A stretch of 64,000 bases of DNA from Geothrix limicola. Its GTDB lineage: Bacteria > Acidobacteriota > Holophagae > Holophagales > Holophagaceae. The stretch covers positions 62,001 through 126,000 of the forward strand of contig NZ_BSDE01000008.1 of the NCBI RefSeq assembly GCF_030268085.1. The letters run 5' to 3'. Shown one piece after another: positions 42,251-51,405 of the stretch. The first letter of the stretch is position 1; every line of letters begins with the position of its first letter. The translations under genes were made by a program, and so were the position numbers. The notes under the pieces are model-generated. The model was not told the DNA's origin. It searched no databases and was given only the letters and a program-made list of their open reading frames with translations.

Positions 42251-43840
42251 CTAAGCCTGGAATTGGGCCACCGAGTGTGCCAAGTGTTCCGCCACGTGGG
42301 CCAGGTCATCGGCAGTGCGGGCCACTTCGTTAACGGTGTGGGCCAACTGTGTGGTGGCCGTGGCATTTTGGGTGGCCAGTTGGGCGCCTTCGTCGACGGA
42401 CCTGGCCACCTCGTCGCTGGTGTGGGATTGTTCCTCCGTGGCCTGGCCGATTTCGCTGACCAGGGAGGAGAGCCCGGTGACACTCTCACGGATGGAGACC
42501 AGGGCGGTCACCGTGGCAGTTACAGTCTCCCGTCCTCCAGCCACAGCCTCGTTTGAGCTGTTGATCAGTTCCGCGATCTCCTTGGCCGCGAGGCCGGATC
42601 GCTCTGCCAGTTTCCGCACCTCCTCTGCGACCACGGCAAAGCCTTTCCCCTGGGCCCCCGCCTTGGCAGCCTCAATGGCCGCGTTAAGGCTCAGGAGGTT
42701 TGTCTGCCGGGCGATCTCTTGGATGACCTGGACGGCCCGCACGATCTGCCCGCTGGTGAGCTGGATCGCCTCCATGGCGGCGGTGGTGTCGTCGCCTGCC
42801 CGGTGTCCCTGGTCCGTGGCCTGGACGGCGTTGCCGGCCTGTTGGCGGGCCTCCCGGACGTTTCCTGCCACCTGCTGAATGGAGGCAGAGAACTCCGTCA
42901 TGGCCGTGGAGAGGCGCTCGGAACTCTGGCGCTGGGACTCCGTGCTTCTCGCAATCTGATCCGTGGTTGCGGACATTTGCAGGGCACCTGCCGACAACTC
43001 CATGGATCCACTGGCCGTGCGGGCGGAGGCATCGGCCAGCCCCTTCCAGATGCCCCTGAGCTTCACCAGGAATTCATTGAAGGCGACTCCCACTCGGCCT
43101 AGTTCATCGTTGGAATGGACGGGCAGGTCCGTCCGGAGGTCCCCCTTGGCCAGGCCCTGTTCGATGGCCTGGCACATCTCCTCGGCGGGTCGTGCGATGC
43201 TGCGCGAGATGGCCACAGAGAGCCAGAGTCCGACGGCCAGCGCCCCCAATCCGAGGGACAGCAAGATGACATCCGAGCGGGTGGAGGCCATCACCGCCGC
43301 CGCGCTTCGGTCCTCGGCCTGCTTCTCCTGGAGGGCCAGGAGCTGCTCCAGCCCCTCCTGCCAGGCGTTGATGGCCTTCCGCCCGTCGCCGAATATGAGG
43401 CGGATGGCCTCCTCCTTCTTACCCTGATCCACCAGCTGAATGAACTGGGCATGGATGCCCTCGGACTGCTCACGATGAGGGGCGATGTTGCGGAGGATCG
43501 AGAGGGTGCCCGCATCCTCCGAACCCAGCAGGGCAGTCAGCTTCGCCTGCGCGTCCTCATAGGTGGCCCTGGCTGTCGCCAGCTTCCCTTTCTGGGTGGT
43601 CCGAGCCGCTTCGGATTCCTCCAAAGCGTAGGCACGGATGAACCGCCCGGTCAGGAGCATCTGACGATCCATGAGGGCACCCAGGATCAGGGCCCGCTGG
43701 TCACGTTCGACCAGGACCTTCAGAGTGGCCTGGACCCTGCGTGACTGCAGATGGGCCACGAACACGGCCAGGAGGATGAGCGCGAGGATCGCCCCGAACC
43801 CCAGGCTGAGCCGCCTTGCGATGTTCAAGCCCTTCAGCAT
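42251..43840 (-). CDS. Methyl-accepting chemotaxis protein, four-helix sensor
   Basis: A 529-aa chemoreceptor. TM1 is about 11-29, a periplasmic four-helix-bundle domain spans about 30-185, TM2 is about 187-207, HAMP follows, and the signalling domain holds the hairpin tip [21 protein letters not shown] and [13 protein letters not shown]. No CheR-binding pentapeptide ends the protein. The start ATG 43840 has AAGGAG 5 bases upstream. Three 13-bp tandem repeats lie just upstream of that site. It would signal to CheA/CheW of the operon at 45.8-51.8 kb or another array. Confidence 0.92.
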   Translation of the reverse strand: MLKGLNIARRLSLGFGAILALILLAVFVAHLQSRRVQATLKVLVERDQRALILGALMDRQMLLTGRFIRAYALEESEAARTTQKGKLATARATYEDAQAKLTALLGSEDAGTLSILRNIAPHREQSEGIHAQFIQLVDQGKKEEAIRLIFGDGRKAINAWQEGLEQLLALQEKQAEDRSAAAVMASTRSDVILLSLGLGALAVGLWLSVAISRSIARPAEEMCQAIEQGLAKGDLRTDLPVHSNDELGRVGVAFNEFLVKLRGIWKGLADASARTASGSMELSAGALQMSATTDQIARSTESQRQSSERLSTAMTEFSASIQQVAGNVREARQQAGNAVQATDQGHRAGDDTTAAMEAIQLTSGQIVRAVQVIQEIARQTNLLSLNAAIEAAKAGAQGKGFAVVAEEVRKLAERSGLAAKEIAELINSSNEAVAGGRETVTATVTALVSIRESVTGLSSLVSEIGQATEEQSHTSDEVARSVDEGAQLATQNATATTQLAHTVNEVARTADDLAHVAEHLAHSVAQFQA

Positions 43841-43861
43841 GGCTTCTCCTTCCGGGACCAT

Positions 43862-43900
43862 TGGCTTTCAACAATGGCTTTCAACAATGGCTTTCAACCC
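43862..43900. repeat. Three tandem 13-bp repeats upstream of the chemoreceptor gene
   Basis: The unit TGGCTTTCAACAA occurs at 43862-43874 and 43875-43887; a third copy at 43888-43900 differs in two bases (ends CCC). The array lies 22 bp upstream of the receptor start codon, next to its ribosome site, in the position of a 5' leader or promoter. Confidence 0.85.
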
Positions 43901-44327
43901 AACCTCTCGGCAGGTCGCCGTGGATCGTTATAATTGGTGGTTCTTTTAGAGGCAGTCTCACTTTTTTACTGGCCAGCAGCAGCCAGGAAGGTGCACGGGG
44001 TTTGGTCCACCCCGCACGTGAGTTCTGGCCCCCGTCAAGGTGGACCGACCATGCCTCTACCCGACTCCGACCAAGCGGTCTCCTGCGCCTCCGCCTGAGG
44101 AGAGGGAATTCAACCGTCGTTTCGAGGGGTTGCCCCCTCGAGATGGCTGCGGGCAGGGTGAGGCGGCCCTGAAGGCGAGGGGGGAAGGTCCGCCTCGCTT
44201 GAATGGGGCCTTGGACGATCAGGTCCGTCCCCGATAGTCAAAGAGCACAAACGAAGGTACCCACCTGCGCCCGGGCCCCGTCTGAGCCTCGCCCCTCAGG
44301 CCCTGCTCGGCTTCGGTCTCGTGCGAA
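43901..44327. other. Intergenic region without a supported gene
   Basis: The segment holds the chemoreceptor promoter region (AT-rich near 43925-43965) and then GC-rich DNA up to the asnS stop. A short open frame (44040-44237) has no ribosome site and no motif. A phrase near 44024-44050 (GGCCCCCGTCAAGGTGGACC) recalls insertion-sequence ends, but this is not firm. Confidence 0.35.
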
Positions 44328-45629
44328 TCACGGCCTGAGCGTCCCCATCATCCGCGGGTACGGAATGGTTTCCCGCACGTGCGGCAGCTTGCAGATCCAC
44401 GCCACGGCGCGTTCGAGGCCCATGCCGAAACCGGCGTGGGGGACGCTGCCGTATTTGCGGACATCCAGGTACCACTCGTAGTCGGCCCGGCTGAGCTGGT
44501 GGTGTTCGATCTGCTCCAGCAGGTACTGCAGGCTGGAGGCGCGCTCGCCGCCGCCGATGACCTCGCCGTAGCCTTCGGGGGCCAGCAGATCGGCGCCCAG
44601 GGCCAGGCGCGGGTCCAGGGGATCCGGCTCCATGTAGAAGGCCTTGAAGGCCTTGGGGAAGCGGTGCACCCAAAGCGGCTTGTCCGTGGCGTTCATGAGG
44701 ATGGTTTCGTCGTCGTTGCCGAAATCCTCGCCCCAGTTGATGTCGCTGCCGAGCGCCTTCAGCTTCTCCACGGCTTCCGTGTAGGTCATGCGGTCGAAGG
44801 TGGTGTTCAGGGCCGTCTCCAGCGGTGCCTGATCGCGCTCGAGGATCTTCAGCTCCTCCTGGCGGCCTTCGAGCACGCGCTGGATGAGGAACTTGGTCAT
44901 GCGCTCGCCCAGGGCCATGACGTCGTCCAGGTGGGCGAAGGCCACTTCGGGCTCGACCATCCAGAACTCCGTGAGGTGGCGGCGGGTCTTGCTCTTCTCG
45001 GCGCGGAAAGTGGGGCCGAAGCAGTAGGTCTTGCCAAAGGCGGCGATGCCGGGCTCCTGGTAGAGCTGGCCCGACTGGCTGAGGAAGGCCATGCCCTCGT
45101 GGAAGTACTCGGTGCCGAACAGCGTGCTGGTGCCCTCGCAGGCGCTGGGCGTGAGGATGGGCGCGTCCAGCAGCGTGAAGCCATCGCCGTCGAAGAAGTC
45201 GCGGATGCCTTTCACCAGGGTGTGGCGGATGCGGAGGATGGCCCACTGGCGACGGCTGCGCAACCAGAGGTGGCGGTTCTCCATGAGGAACTCAGTGCCG
45301 TGCTCCTTGGGCGTGATGGGGAAATCCGTGCTGCCGCCGATGAGTTCGAGCGCCTTCACGAGCAGCTCCGGCTGCCCGGTCTTGGGATGCTGCTGCACGA
45401 GGCCCGTCACCGTGATGGCGGCCTCCTGCGTGAGCTTGCCCGCCAGTTCGTAGCTCTCGGGATCCGCCTCGGCGGCCCCCACCACGCACTGCACGAAGCC
45501 CGAGCCGTCCCGCAGCTCGATGAAGCGCGTCTTGCTGGTGCGGGCATTGCGGACCCAGCCCCGCAGCCGGACGGTCTCGCCGACCTGGCCGGCGAGGAAT
45601 CGGACTTCGGTGAAGGGCTGGCTGCTCAC
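44328..45629 (-). CDS. asnS: Asparaginyl-tRNA synthetase
   Basis: A 433-aa class II synthetase charging tRNA-Asn. The N-terminal OB fold has [20 protein letters not shown]. Motif 2 lies in [21 protein letters not shown]-type sequence ([16 protein letters not shown]), and motif 3 is [13 protein letters not shown]. Length and the tail [15 protein letters not shown] are standard for AsnRS. The start is GTG 45629 with AGGAG 6 bases upstream; an open frame reaches 45701 without a ribosome site. Confidence 0.95.
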   Translation of the reverse strand: MSSQPFTEVRFLAGQVGETVRLRGWVRNARTSKTRFIELRDGSGFVQCVVGAAEADPESYELAGKLTQEAAITVTGLVQQHPKTGQPELLVKALELIGGSTDFPITPKEHGTEFLMENRHLWLRSRRQWAILRIRHTLVKGIRDFFDGDGFTLLDAPILTPSACEGTSTLFGTEYFHEGMAFLSQSGQLYQEPGIAAFGKTYCFGPTFRAEKSKTRRHLTEFWMVEPEVAFAHLDDVMALGERMTKFLIQRVLEGRQEELKILERDQAPLETALNTTFDRMTYTEAVEKLKALGSDINWGEDFGNDDETILMNATDKPLWVHRFPKAFKAFYMEPDPLDPRLALGADLLAPEGYGEVIGGGERASSLQYLLEQIEHHQLSRADYEWYLDVRKYGSVPHAGFGMGLERAVAWICKLPHVRETIPYPRMMGTLRP

Positions 45630-45699
45630 GGGGACTCCTGGGCCTAAACCTCCATTGTGCCCGGGGCGAGGCAGGCGCTCCAGCGTCGGCGTAAAAAAC

Positions 45700-45823
45700 A
45701 TGAAACCGCGAATGGCGCGGATGGGCGCGAATAGAAACGGAATGAGACAGATGGGTCATTCCGGGCCTTGGCCCCAGTCCTTCATTCGCGCGCCCGCAGC
45801 GCGATTCGCGTTATTCGCAGTTC
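45700..45823. repeat. Imperfect palindromic intergenic repeat
   Basis: The left arm GAAACCGCGAATGGCGCGG (45702 on) and the right arm GCGCGATTCGCGTTATTCGC (45800-45819) are imperfect inverted repeats of CGCGAAT-type units across about 60 bp. The form is that of dispersed host repeats, REP- or MITE-like. Other copies are not in this window. Confidence 0.45.
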
Positions 45824-45835
45824 CCGCTTTTTGAC

Positions 45836-46777
45836 TCAGCTGCCATTCTTCGACCCCCGGAACTTCCCGGAGATCGCCACCTGCATGCCCTTGAGGTGGG
45901 ACATGACCCGTTCCAGCTTCTGACGGGCGATATCCTGGAACTGCATCTGCTGGATGAGGGCGAAAACCGTGTCCTGCATGTCCTGGTTGATGCGCTCCAG
46001 TTCTGCGATGTCCCGCTCGTGCCCCTTCAGCTTGCCGAGGCCGGCCTCCTGTTTCAGGTAGCCGAGCCCGTGGAAGAACTTGTCCGTGCTGGAGAGCATC
46101 GCTTCCACCCGCTCCAGGACCTTGGCCATCTCCTGCTCGGTGTAGGAGATGGAGCTTTCGATCTGGGGCATGACCCGGTGCTCGCCCTCCTCCTTGCCCG
46201 GGGCCATCTCGATGAGGCGCCTCAGGCCTTCGTCCAGCCGCTCCTCCAGGCTGATGTTGGCGAGTATCTCCTTGCCCTGGGCTCGCGCGGCCCCCTGATT
46301 GGCCACCAGGGCCGCATCGAGCAGGGTGACCACCCGCTCGCCCTGGACGATGAAGCCTTCGACCCAGGCGCCGTCGAGACCCGCCAGCAGCGGGCTGGCA
46401 GGAACCAGATCCGACTCGGGGATGCTCACCACGGCGTCCACCGCGTCCACCAACAGGCCCGTGGCCGTTCCCGCCAGGTCGAGGACGAGGATGGTGCCCG
46501 TCTTTTCGGAATCGAGGGGCGGCAGGGACATCCGCACCCGCAGGTTCACCACCGGCACGACGCGGCCTCGGAGGTCGAGGATCCCCTCCACCGCCCGCGG
46601 CATGTGCGGCAGCTTGTTCAGCTCCCGGAAGGGCGTGATCTCCGCAACGAACCGGAGGGGGATGCCGTAGGTCCGGTCGTTGAGGAAGAAGGTCATGAAC
46701 CGGTGATGGACGGCCTCCCGGCTTTCGGCCCGAGCGCTTGGCCGGGCCTCCATCTGGGGCGCGGCGCCAAGGCTCAC
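45836..46777 (-). CDS. CheW-CheZ fusion protein
   Basis: A 313-aa protein. Residues about 24-165 are a CheW adaptor domain (FMTFFLNDRTYGIPLRFVAE, GILDLRGRVVPVVNLRVRM, GLLVDAVDAVVSIP). Residues about 205-300 form a long helical bundle ending in QQMQFQDIARQKLERVMSHL. Asp282 and Gln286 match the DxxxQ catalytic motif of the CheY-P phosphatase CheZ. It would thus place a phosphatase directly at the receptor-kinase array; this is inference from domains. The start ATG overlaps the cheA stop (ATGA). It is the last gene of the operon. Confidence 0.75.
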   Translation of the reverse strand: MSLGAAPQMEARPSARAESREAVHHRFMTFFLNDRTYGIPLRFVAEITPFRELNKLPHMPRAVEGILDLRGRVVPVVNLRVRMSLPPLDSEKTGTILVLDLAGTATGLLVDAVDAVVSIPESDLVPASPLLAGLDGAWVEGFIVQGERVVTLLDAALVANQGAARAQGKEILANISLEERLDEGLRRLIEMAPGKEEGEHRVMPQIESSISYTEQEMAKVLERVEAMLSSTDKFFHGLGYLKQEAGLGKLKGHERDIAELERINQDMQDTVFALIQQMQFQDIARQKLERVMSHLKGMQVAISGKFRGSKNGS

Positions 46778-48882
46778 ACGGCCTCCTGGACGGCGAGCTG
46801 AAGGAGTTCGGCGGGATCGAGGATCAGCACCACGCCGCCATCACCCATGATGGAAGCGCCGCTGATGCCGGGCAGGCTGGCGAGGTAGGGCGCCAGGGGC
46901 TTGATGACCACTTCCTGGCGGCGGACGAAGGCATCCACGATGATGCCCATGCGCCGTCCGGCGGCCGAAACCACCACCACGGACAGGCCGTCGGTTTCAT
47001 CAGCCTCGTTCACGGGGGCGGCAGACTTCAGCAGGTGCTTGAGGCGGCAGACGCCCAGCACCTCGCCGCGAAGGTTGATGGCCTGGCGGCTGGTGAGGTG
47101 GGACACGCTCTCCAGCGGCACGATGAGCGTCTCTTCCACGGCGGTGCCGGGCAGCGCAAAGACCTGGTTGCCGCTCTTCACCAGCAGGGCGTCGATGATG
47201 GCCAGCGTCAGCGGCAGTTTGATGGTGAAGACCGAGCCCTTGCCCACGGTGGAGCGCACGCCCACGCGGCCGTTGAGCTTGCGCACGTTGGAGCGCACCA
47301 CGTCCATGCCCACGCCGCGGCCCGAGATGTCCGTCACCTTGGCGGCGGTGCTGAAGCCCGGAGCGAAGATCATCTCGATGACTTCATCGTCGGGCATGGC
47401 GTCGGCGCGGTCCTGGGTCAGCAGGCCCTTCTCCACGGCCTTGGCGCGGATGATGGTGGGGTCGATGCCCTTGCCGTCGTCCTCGATCTCCACCACCACG
47501 CTGTCGCCCTCGTGACGGGCCCGTAGGATCACGGTGCCCACCTCGGACTTGCCCGATTTCACGCGGGCCTCGGGCATCTCGATGCCGTGGTCGGCGCTGT
47601 TGCGGATGAGGTGGATCATCGGGTCGCCCAGCTCCTCGATGATGCTCTTGTCGATCTCGGTGTCCTCGCCGACCATCTGCAGATCGATCTTCTTGCCGCT
47701 GTTCTTGGCCAGGTCGCGCAGCATGCGCGGGAACTTGGAGAAGATGGTCTTGACCGGCACCATGCGGATGCCGAGCACCGAGGCCTGGATCTCCTTGCTC
47801 ACGTGGTCGAGGTAGACGGAGGCGTGGGCCAGCTCCTTCGCCACGGTCGAGGCGGGGTGCCCGTTGACCTGGGGGATCAGGCGCTCCACGAGGTGGCTGA
47901 TCATCGTTTTGCTGATGATGAGCTCGGCCACGATGTTCATGAACTGCTCGAGCTTGGCCTGGCTCACCCGGATGGTGTCGGAGGCGCCCTTGTCATCCGT
48001 GTTGCGGCGGCCGCTCTTGCGGCGGTCCTCCGCGGCGGGCGCGCCGTCGCCGGCGGCAGTCGCGGCCGAGGCCGTCTCCAGACTCAAGGGGTAGAAGCTG
48101 ATGGTCGCGTTGGTCACGGCCCCGAAGACCTTGCGGATCTCCTCCATGGGCTCGGTGGCTTCGATGATCATCACCAGATCCAGGTGGAAGGCGCGGGCTT
48201 CGAAGCTTTCGAGATCCACCTCGGGTTCCCGAGGGATCAACTGGCGGTGCAGCAGCTTGCCCACCAGGTCGACCATCTGGAAGAGCGAGAGGGGATTGAA
48301 GGCCGTGCCGTAGATCGTGCCCGCCAGTTCCGCATGGATGCCCAGCACGGTCTTGCCCTCGGCCAGGGCCGTGGCGGCGGCGCTTCGTCCGGCCTCGCTC
48401 ACGCGGGCCAGGGGCGCCGGCAGGTTCAGGGTGCCCGTGGAGGCGGCGGCCTGGGTGGGGGCCTGGGCCTCGCCTCCCTTCTTCAGCGATTCGAGGTTGC
48501 GGATCAGCTCGCTGGGATCGGGATCCTCGGCCTCCCCCTGCTTTCGGACCTGGACGCGCACATCCTCGACCAGGACCTTGAGCATGTCCACGGTTTCGAA
48601 GAGCAGTTCCATCACGCGGTCGCTGAGTTCCATCCGGGATTTGCGGAGGTCGTCCAGCACGTTCTCGCCCACGTGGGCGACGGCCTGGACCTTCTGCAGC
48701 CCCAGAAAACCCGCGGCGCCCTTGATGGTGTGGACGCTGCGGAAGATGGCGTTCAGCAAATCCAGGTCGCCGGGCGATTCCTCAAGCGCCAGGAAGTTGG
48801 ATTCGATCTGCTCGAAATGCTCCTGCGCCTCGACGAGGAAATCCTCGTAGAAGCTGGGATCGTCGAGGGCGAAATCGCTCAT
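46774..48882 (-). CDS. cheA: Chemotaxis histidine kinase CheA
   Basis: A 702-aa kinase. HPt with phospho-acceptor His51 (SVHTIKGAAGFLG); a linker and P2-like part (about 175-275); dimerisation P3 (IRVSQAKLEQFMNIVAELII); ATPase P4 with NSADHGIE, DDGKGID and GRGVGMDVV; C-terminal CheW-like P5 with VFALPGTAVEETL and INLRGEVLGVCRL. It phosphorylates CheY in response to receptors. It overlaps the triple-CheW gene upstream (4 bp) and the CheW-CheZ gene downstream (4 bp), so translation is coupled. Confidence 0.95.
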   Translation of the reverse strand: MSDFALDDPSFYEDFLVEAQEHFEQIESNFLALEESPGDLDLLNAIFRSVHTIKGAAGFLGLQKVQAVAHVGENVLDDLRKSRMELSDRVMELLFETVDMLKVLVEDVRVQVRKQGEAEDPDPSELIRNLESLKKGGEAQAPTQAAASTGTLNLPAPLARVSEAGRSAAATALAEGKTVLGIHAELAGTIYGTAFNPLSLFQMVDLVGKLLHRQLIPREPEVDLESFEARAFHLDLVMIIEATEPMEEIRKVFGAVTNATISFYPLSLETASAATAAGDGAPAAEDRRKSGRRNTDDKGASDTIRVSQAKLEQFMNIVAELIISKTMISHLVERLIPQVNGHPASTVAKELAHASVYLDHVSKEIQASVLGIRMVPVKTIFSKFPRMLRDLAKNSGKKIDLQMVGEDTEIDKSIIEELGDPMIHLIRNSADHGIEMPEARVKSGKSEVGTVILRARHEGDSVVVEIEDDGKGIDPTIIRAKAVEKGLLTQDRADAMPDDEVIEMIFAPGFSTAAKVTDISGRGVGMDVVRSNVRKLNGRVGVRSTVGKGSVFTIKLPLTLAIIDALLVKSGNQVFALPGTAVEETLIVPLESVSHLTSRQAINLRGEVLGVCRLKHLLKSAAPVNEADETDGLSVVVVSAAGRRMGIIVDAFVRRQEVVIKPLAPYLASLPGISGASIMGDGGVVLILDPAELLQLAVQEAV

Positions 48883-50399
48883 GGCTCACCCGTCCTGTTG
48901 CGGCGCCCCTGGAGGCCCTGGAGCTGCTCGGTCTCCGCGTCGGTCAGGAGCTGCTGAAGTTCGAGCAGGAAGATCATGCCGTTGTCCAGCCGCGCCACCT
49001 TTTCGATGTAGCGGTTGGCGCCCACGGCGGTGACGGCGGGCGGGGGACCGAAGCGGTGCAGGTCCACCGGCCGCACCTCGTCCACGGCATCCACCACGAG
49101 GCCCGTGTAGACACCGCCAATGCTCGTGATGAGGATGCGCGAAATGCTGGTGGCCTCCACCCGCTCAAGCCCGAAGCGTGTGCGCAGATCCACCACTGGC
49201 ATCACCTCGCCGCGCAGGTTGAGCACGCCGTCCACGAAATGGGGTGCGCGCGGCACGGGCGTGATCTGGCCCACCATGATGATTTCGCGGACCTCGTGCA
49301 GACGCAGGCCGTAGCTTTCAGGCCCCAGGCGGAAGACCACCAGTTCCAGGCTCGGAGTCGTTTCCTGGACCCGCGTGTCGGCGAGGCCGAGGCCCTGCCC
49401 CATGGCGGCGATCTTCTCCTGGTCGTCGCCGGTGATGATCTTCAGCACGTTGATGAGGCTCACCATGCGGCCCGGCAGGAGGAGGATGCCCTCCAGATGC
49501 TCGCGCTCGGCTTCGGACAGGGTCTGGGGCGGCGGCAACATCTGGCCGTCCTGCACGCGCAGGATCTCCTGAATCTCGTCCACCACCACGCCGATCCGCG
49601 CGGTGCCGAAGGAGAGCAGCACCACCATATCCCGCTTGCGCTCGGCGCCGGCCTGCTGGATGGACAGGATCTCGGAGAGGTCCACCAGCGGCATCACCTG
49701 GTCGCGAAGGCAGATCACCCCCAGCACGTAGTCGGGAGCGTCGGGGACCTTGGTCACAGGGGGCAGCTCGACGATCTCCTCCACCTCATGCAGGGCGATG
49801 CCGAAGGATTCGGCGCCCAACCGGAAGGTGACGAAGGGCCGACCATCCTCTTCGAGTTCCTCGTCCCCCTCGCCGCCGCCCGCAAAGGTGCCGGTGACGG
49901 CCAGATCATCGAATTCGGCCCGGCGCGTCAGCTCGGCACTGTCCAGCAGCTTCTCGAGGTGGATGAGCGTGATGAGCCGCGTGCCCACCGTGACCATACC
50001 CGCCAGGTATTCGGCGCGGATGCCCGCCACAAGGGGGGGCGTCTCCCGGACGGTGTGATCCTCCAGGCGCACCACCTCGGCCACGGAATCCACCTGCAGG
50101 CCCGTGGGGCCGCTGGCCATCCGCATCACGATAATGCGGGTCTTCGTCGTGGGCTCCTGGGGGGCCAGGTGGAAACGCACCCGGCTGTCGATGACCGGGA
50201 TGATGAGCCCGCGCAGGTTGATGACGCCCAGGATGAAGCTGGGGCTGCCCGGAACGGGCGTCACATCGATGCGATGGGTGATCTCCTGCACCCGGTCGAT
50301 GTCCAGGCCGAACTCCACGCCGTCGAGCGTGAAGGTCACCAGCTGGCCCGAGGGCACCAGCTCCGTGGCGAGGAGGGCCTGGGTGGACTCGGCGGCCAT
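48879..50399 (-). CDS. Triple CheW-domain protein
   Basis: A 506-aa protein made of three CheW domains in a row. Domain 1 (about 15-165): LVTFTLDGVEFGLDIDRV, VINLRGLIIPVIDSRVRF. Domain 2 (about 187-330): FVTFRLGAESFGIALHEV, VICLRDQVMPLVDLS. Domain 3 (about 353-495): LVVFRLGPESYGLRLHEV, VLNLRGEVMPVVDLRTRF. No other domain is present. Each unit could contact a receptor or CheA P5, so the protein may cross-link the array. It is 3 bp after the CheZ-like gene and overlaps cheA. Confidence 0.9.
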   Translation of the reverse strand: MAAESTQALLATELVPSGQLVTFTLDGVEFGLDIDRVQEITHRIDVTPVPGSPSFILGVINLRGLIIPVIDSRVRFHLAPQEPTTKTRIIVMRMASGPTGLQVDSVAEVVRLEDHTVRETPPLVAGIRAEYLAGMVTVGTRLITLIHLEKLLDSAELTRRAEFDDLAVTGTFAGGGEGDEELEEDGRPFVTFRLGAESFGIALHEVEEIVELPPVTKVPDAPDYVLGVICLRDQVMPLVDLSEILSIQQAGAERKRDMVVLLSFGTARIGVVVDEIQEILRVQDGQMLPPPQTLSEAEREHLEGILLLPGRMVSLINVLKIITGDDQEKIAAMGQGLGLADTRVQETTPSLELVVFRLGPESYGLRLHEVREIIMVGQITPVPRAPHFVDGVLNLRGEVMPVVDLRTRFGLERVEATSISRILITSIGGVYTGLVVDAVDEVRPVDLHRFGPPPAVTAVGANRYIEKVARLDNGMIFLLELQQLLTDAETEQLQGLQGRRNRTGEP

Positions 50400-50402
50400 G
50401 GT

Positions 50403-51005
50403 TTACCCCTTCTTCTGGGATTTGAAGGCCTCGATCACGGCATCCGCGTGGGCCTTGTTCTCGTCGGGCGTGGTGCCCGTCTGGGCGATGGTGTGGCTAA
50501 TGGAGGGCCGTTCGGCATCGCTCTTCAGGCCCGTGCCCAGCAGATCGACGATGTAGTCGTGGATCTGGCGCAGGTGGTGGACGATGCGCTCCAGCTTCTG
50601 CCGGGTGATGTCCTGGAACTGCATCAGGTCCATGGCCTCGAAGACCTTGTCCTGGATCTCCTTGCTGGCGCTCATGACCTCGTGGATGGCCTTCTGGACG
50701 CCCTGGGCCTGGGCGCCTTCGTGGCGCATCATGTCCGTGATGAGCTGCTGCTGGCGGGATACGAGCCGGCTGATCTGGTCCAGCTGGTCCATGACCTTGT
50801 TGGACTCGCGCTCGGTCACGGCCGTGACCGTGTCCAACTCGGAGATCACGTGGCCGCTGCCATCCTTGTGGGGCTCGCCATGGGCCGCAGACTGGGGCGC
50901 GGGTGGCGCCGGGGCCGGATCCGGCTCAGAGCCCTTGCCCCCCTTGGGCTTCTTGGGTGATTTGCCACCTCCGGCGAGGAGGGCGTCGATTTCGGACTGG
51001 TCCAT
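50403..51005 (-). CDS. cheZ: CheZ-type CheY-P phosphatase with FliM-like N-terminal peptide
   Basis: A 200-aa protein. Residues 1-11, MDQSEIDALLA, match the CheY-P-binding N-terminal peptide of FliM (LSQAEIDALL). A Pro/Lys-rich linker (about 14-50) follows, then a long helix pair whose LMQFQDITRQKLERI carries the CheZ motif DxxxQ (Asp132, Gln136). Ordinary CheZ holds its CheY-binding peptide at the C-terminus; here it appears at the N-terminus. It lies 10 bp after cheY in the operon and would dephosphorylate CheY-P. Confidence 0.78.
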   Translation of the reverse strand: MDQSEIDALLAGGGKSPKKPKGGKGSEPDPAPAPPAPQSAAHGEPHKDGSGHVISELDTVTAVTERESNKVMDQLDQISRLVSRQQQLITDMMRHEGAQAQGVQKAIHEVMSASKEIQDKVFEAMDLMQFQDITRQKLERIVHHLRQIHDYIVDLLGTGLKSDAERPSISHTIAQTGTTPDENKAHADAVIEAFKSQKKG

Positions 51006-51015
51006 GGCCTGCTCC

Positions 51016-51372
51016 CTACCCGAGGAGGGATTCGATCTTTTCCTTGAGGGTCTCCGGGGTGAATGGCTTCACCACGTAGTTGTTCACGCCGGCCTGGAGC
51101 GCCTCGACGATGTCCTCCTTGGCGGCGTTGGTCGTCACCATGAGGATCGGGATGGCGGCATTCTGGCCGCGCACGGTCTTCACGAATTCGAGGCCATCCA
51201 TCTCGGGCATGTTCCAGTCGGTGATGATCATCTCCACCCCGCCCTGGCCGAGCTTTTCCAGCCCGTTCTTGCCGTTCTCACCCTCGACCACATCGGTGTA
51301 GCCGATGCGCGAAAGGGTGTTGATGATGATGCGCCGCATCGTCGAGGAATCGTCCACGATGAGGATCTTCAC
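51016..51372 (-). CDS. cheY: Chemotaxis response regulator CheY
   Basis: A 118-aa single receiver domain. The acid pocket is in ILIVDDSSTMRR (Asp7, Asp8), phospho-acceptor Asp52 in ITDWNMPEMDG, Thr in MVTTNAAKED and Lys in YVVKPFTPETL. No output domain is present. The length and the DWNMP signature are those of true CheY. Being next to cheZ and cheA, it is the direct substrate of both. The target (flagellar switch or pilus motor) is not in the window. Confidence 0.95.
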   Translation of the reverse strand: MKILIVDDSSTMRRIIINTLSRIGYTDVVEGENGKNGLEKLGQGGVEMIITDWNMPEMDGLEFVKTVRGQNAAIPILMVTTNAAKEDIVEALQAGVNNYVVKPFTPETLKEKIESLLG

Positions 51373-51405
51373 GGGGGGCCTCCTGGAAAGGATGGTGAAA
51401 CGGAA

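Noticed and set aside
44024-44050. Possible IS3-type terminal repeat (GGCCCCCGTCAAGGTGGACC)
   Set aside because: Only a single short phrase, with no partner repeat or transposase remnant.
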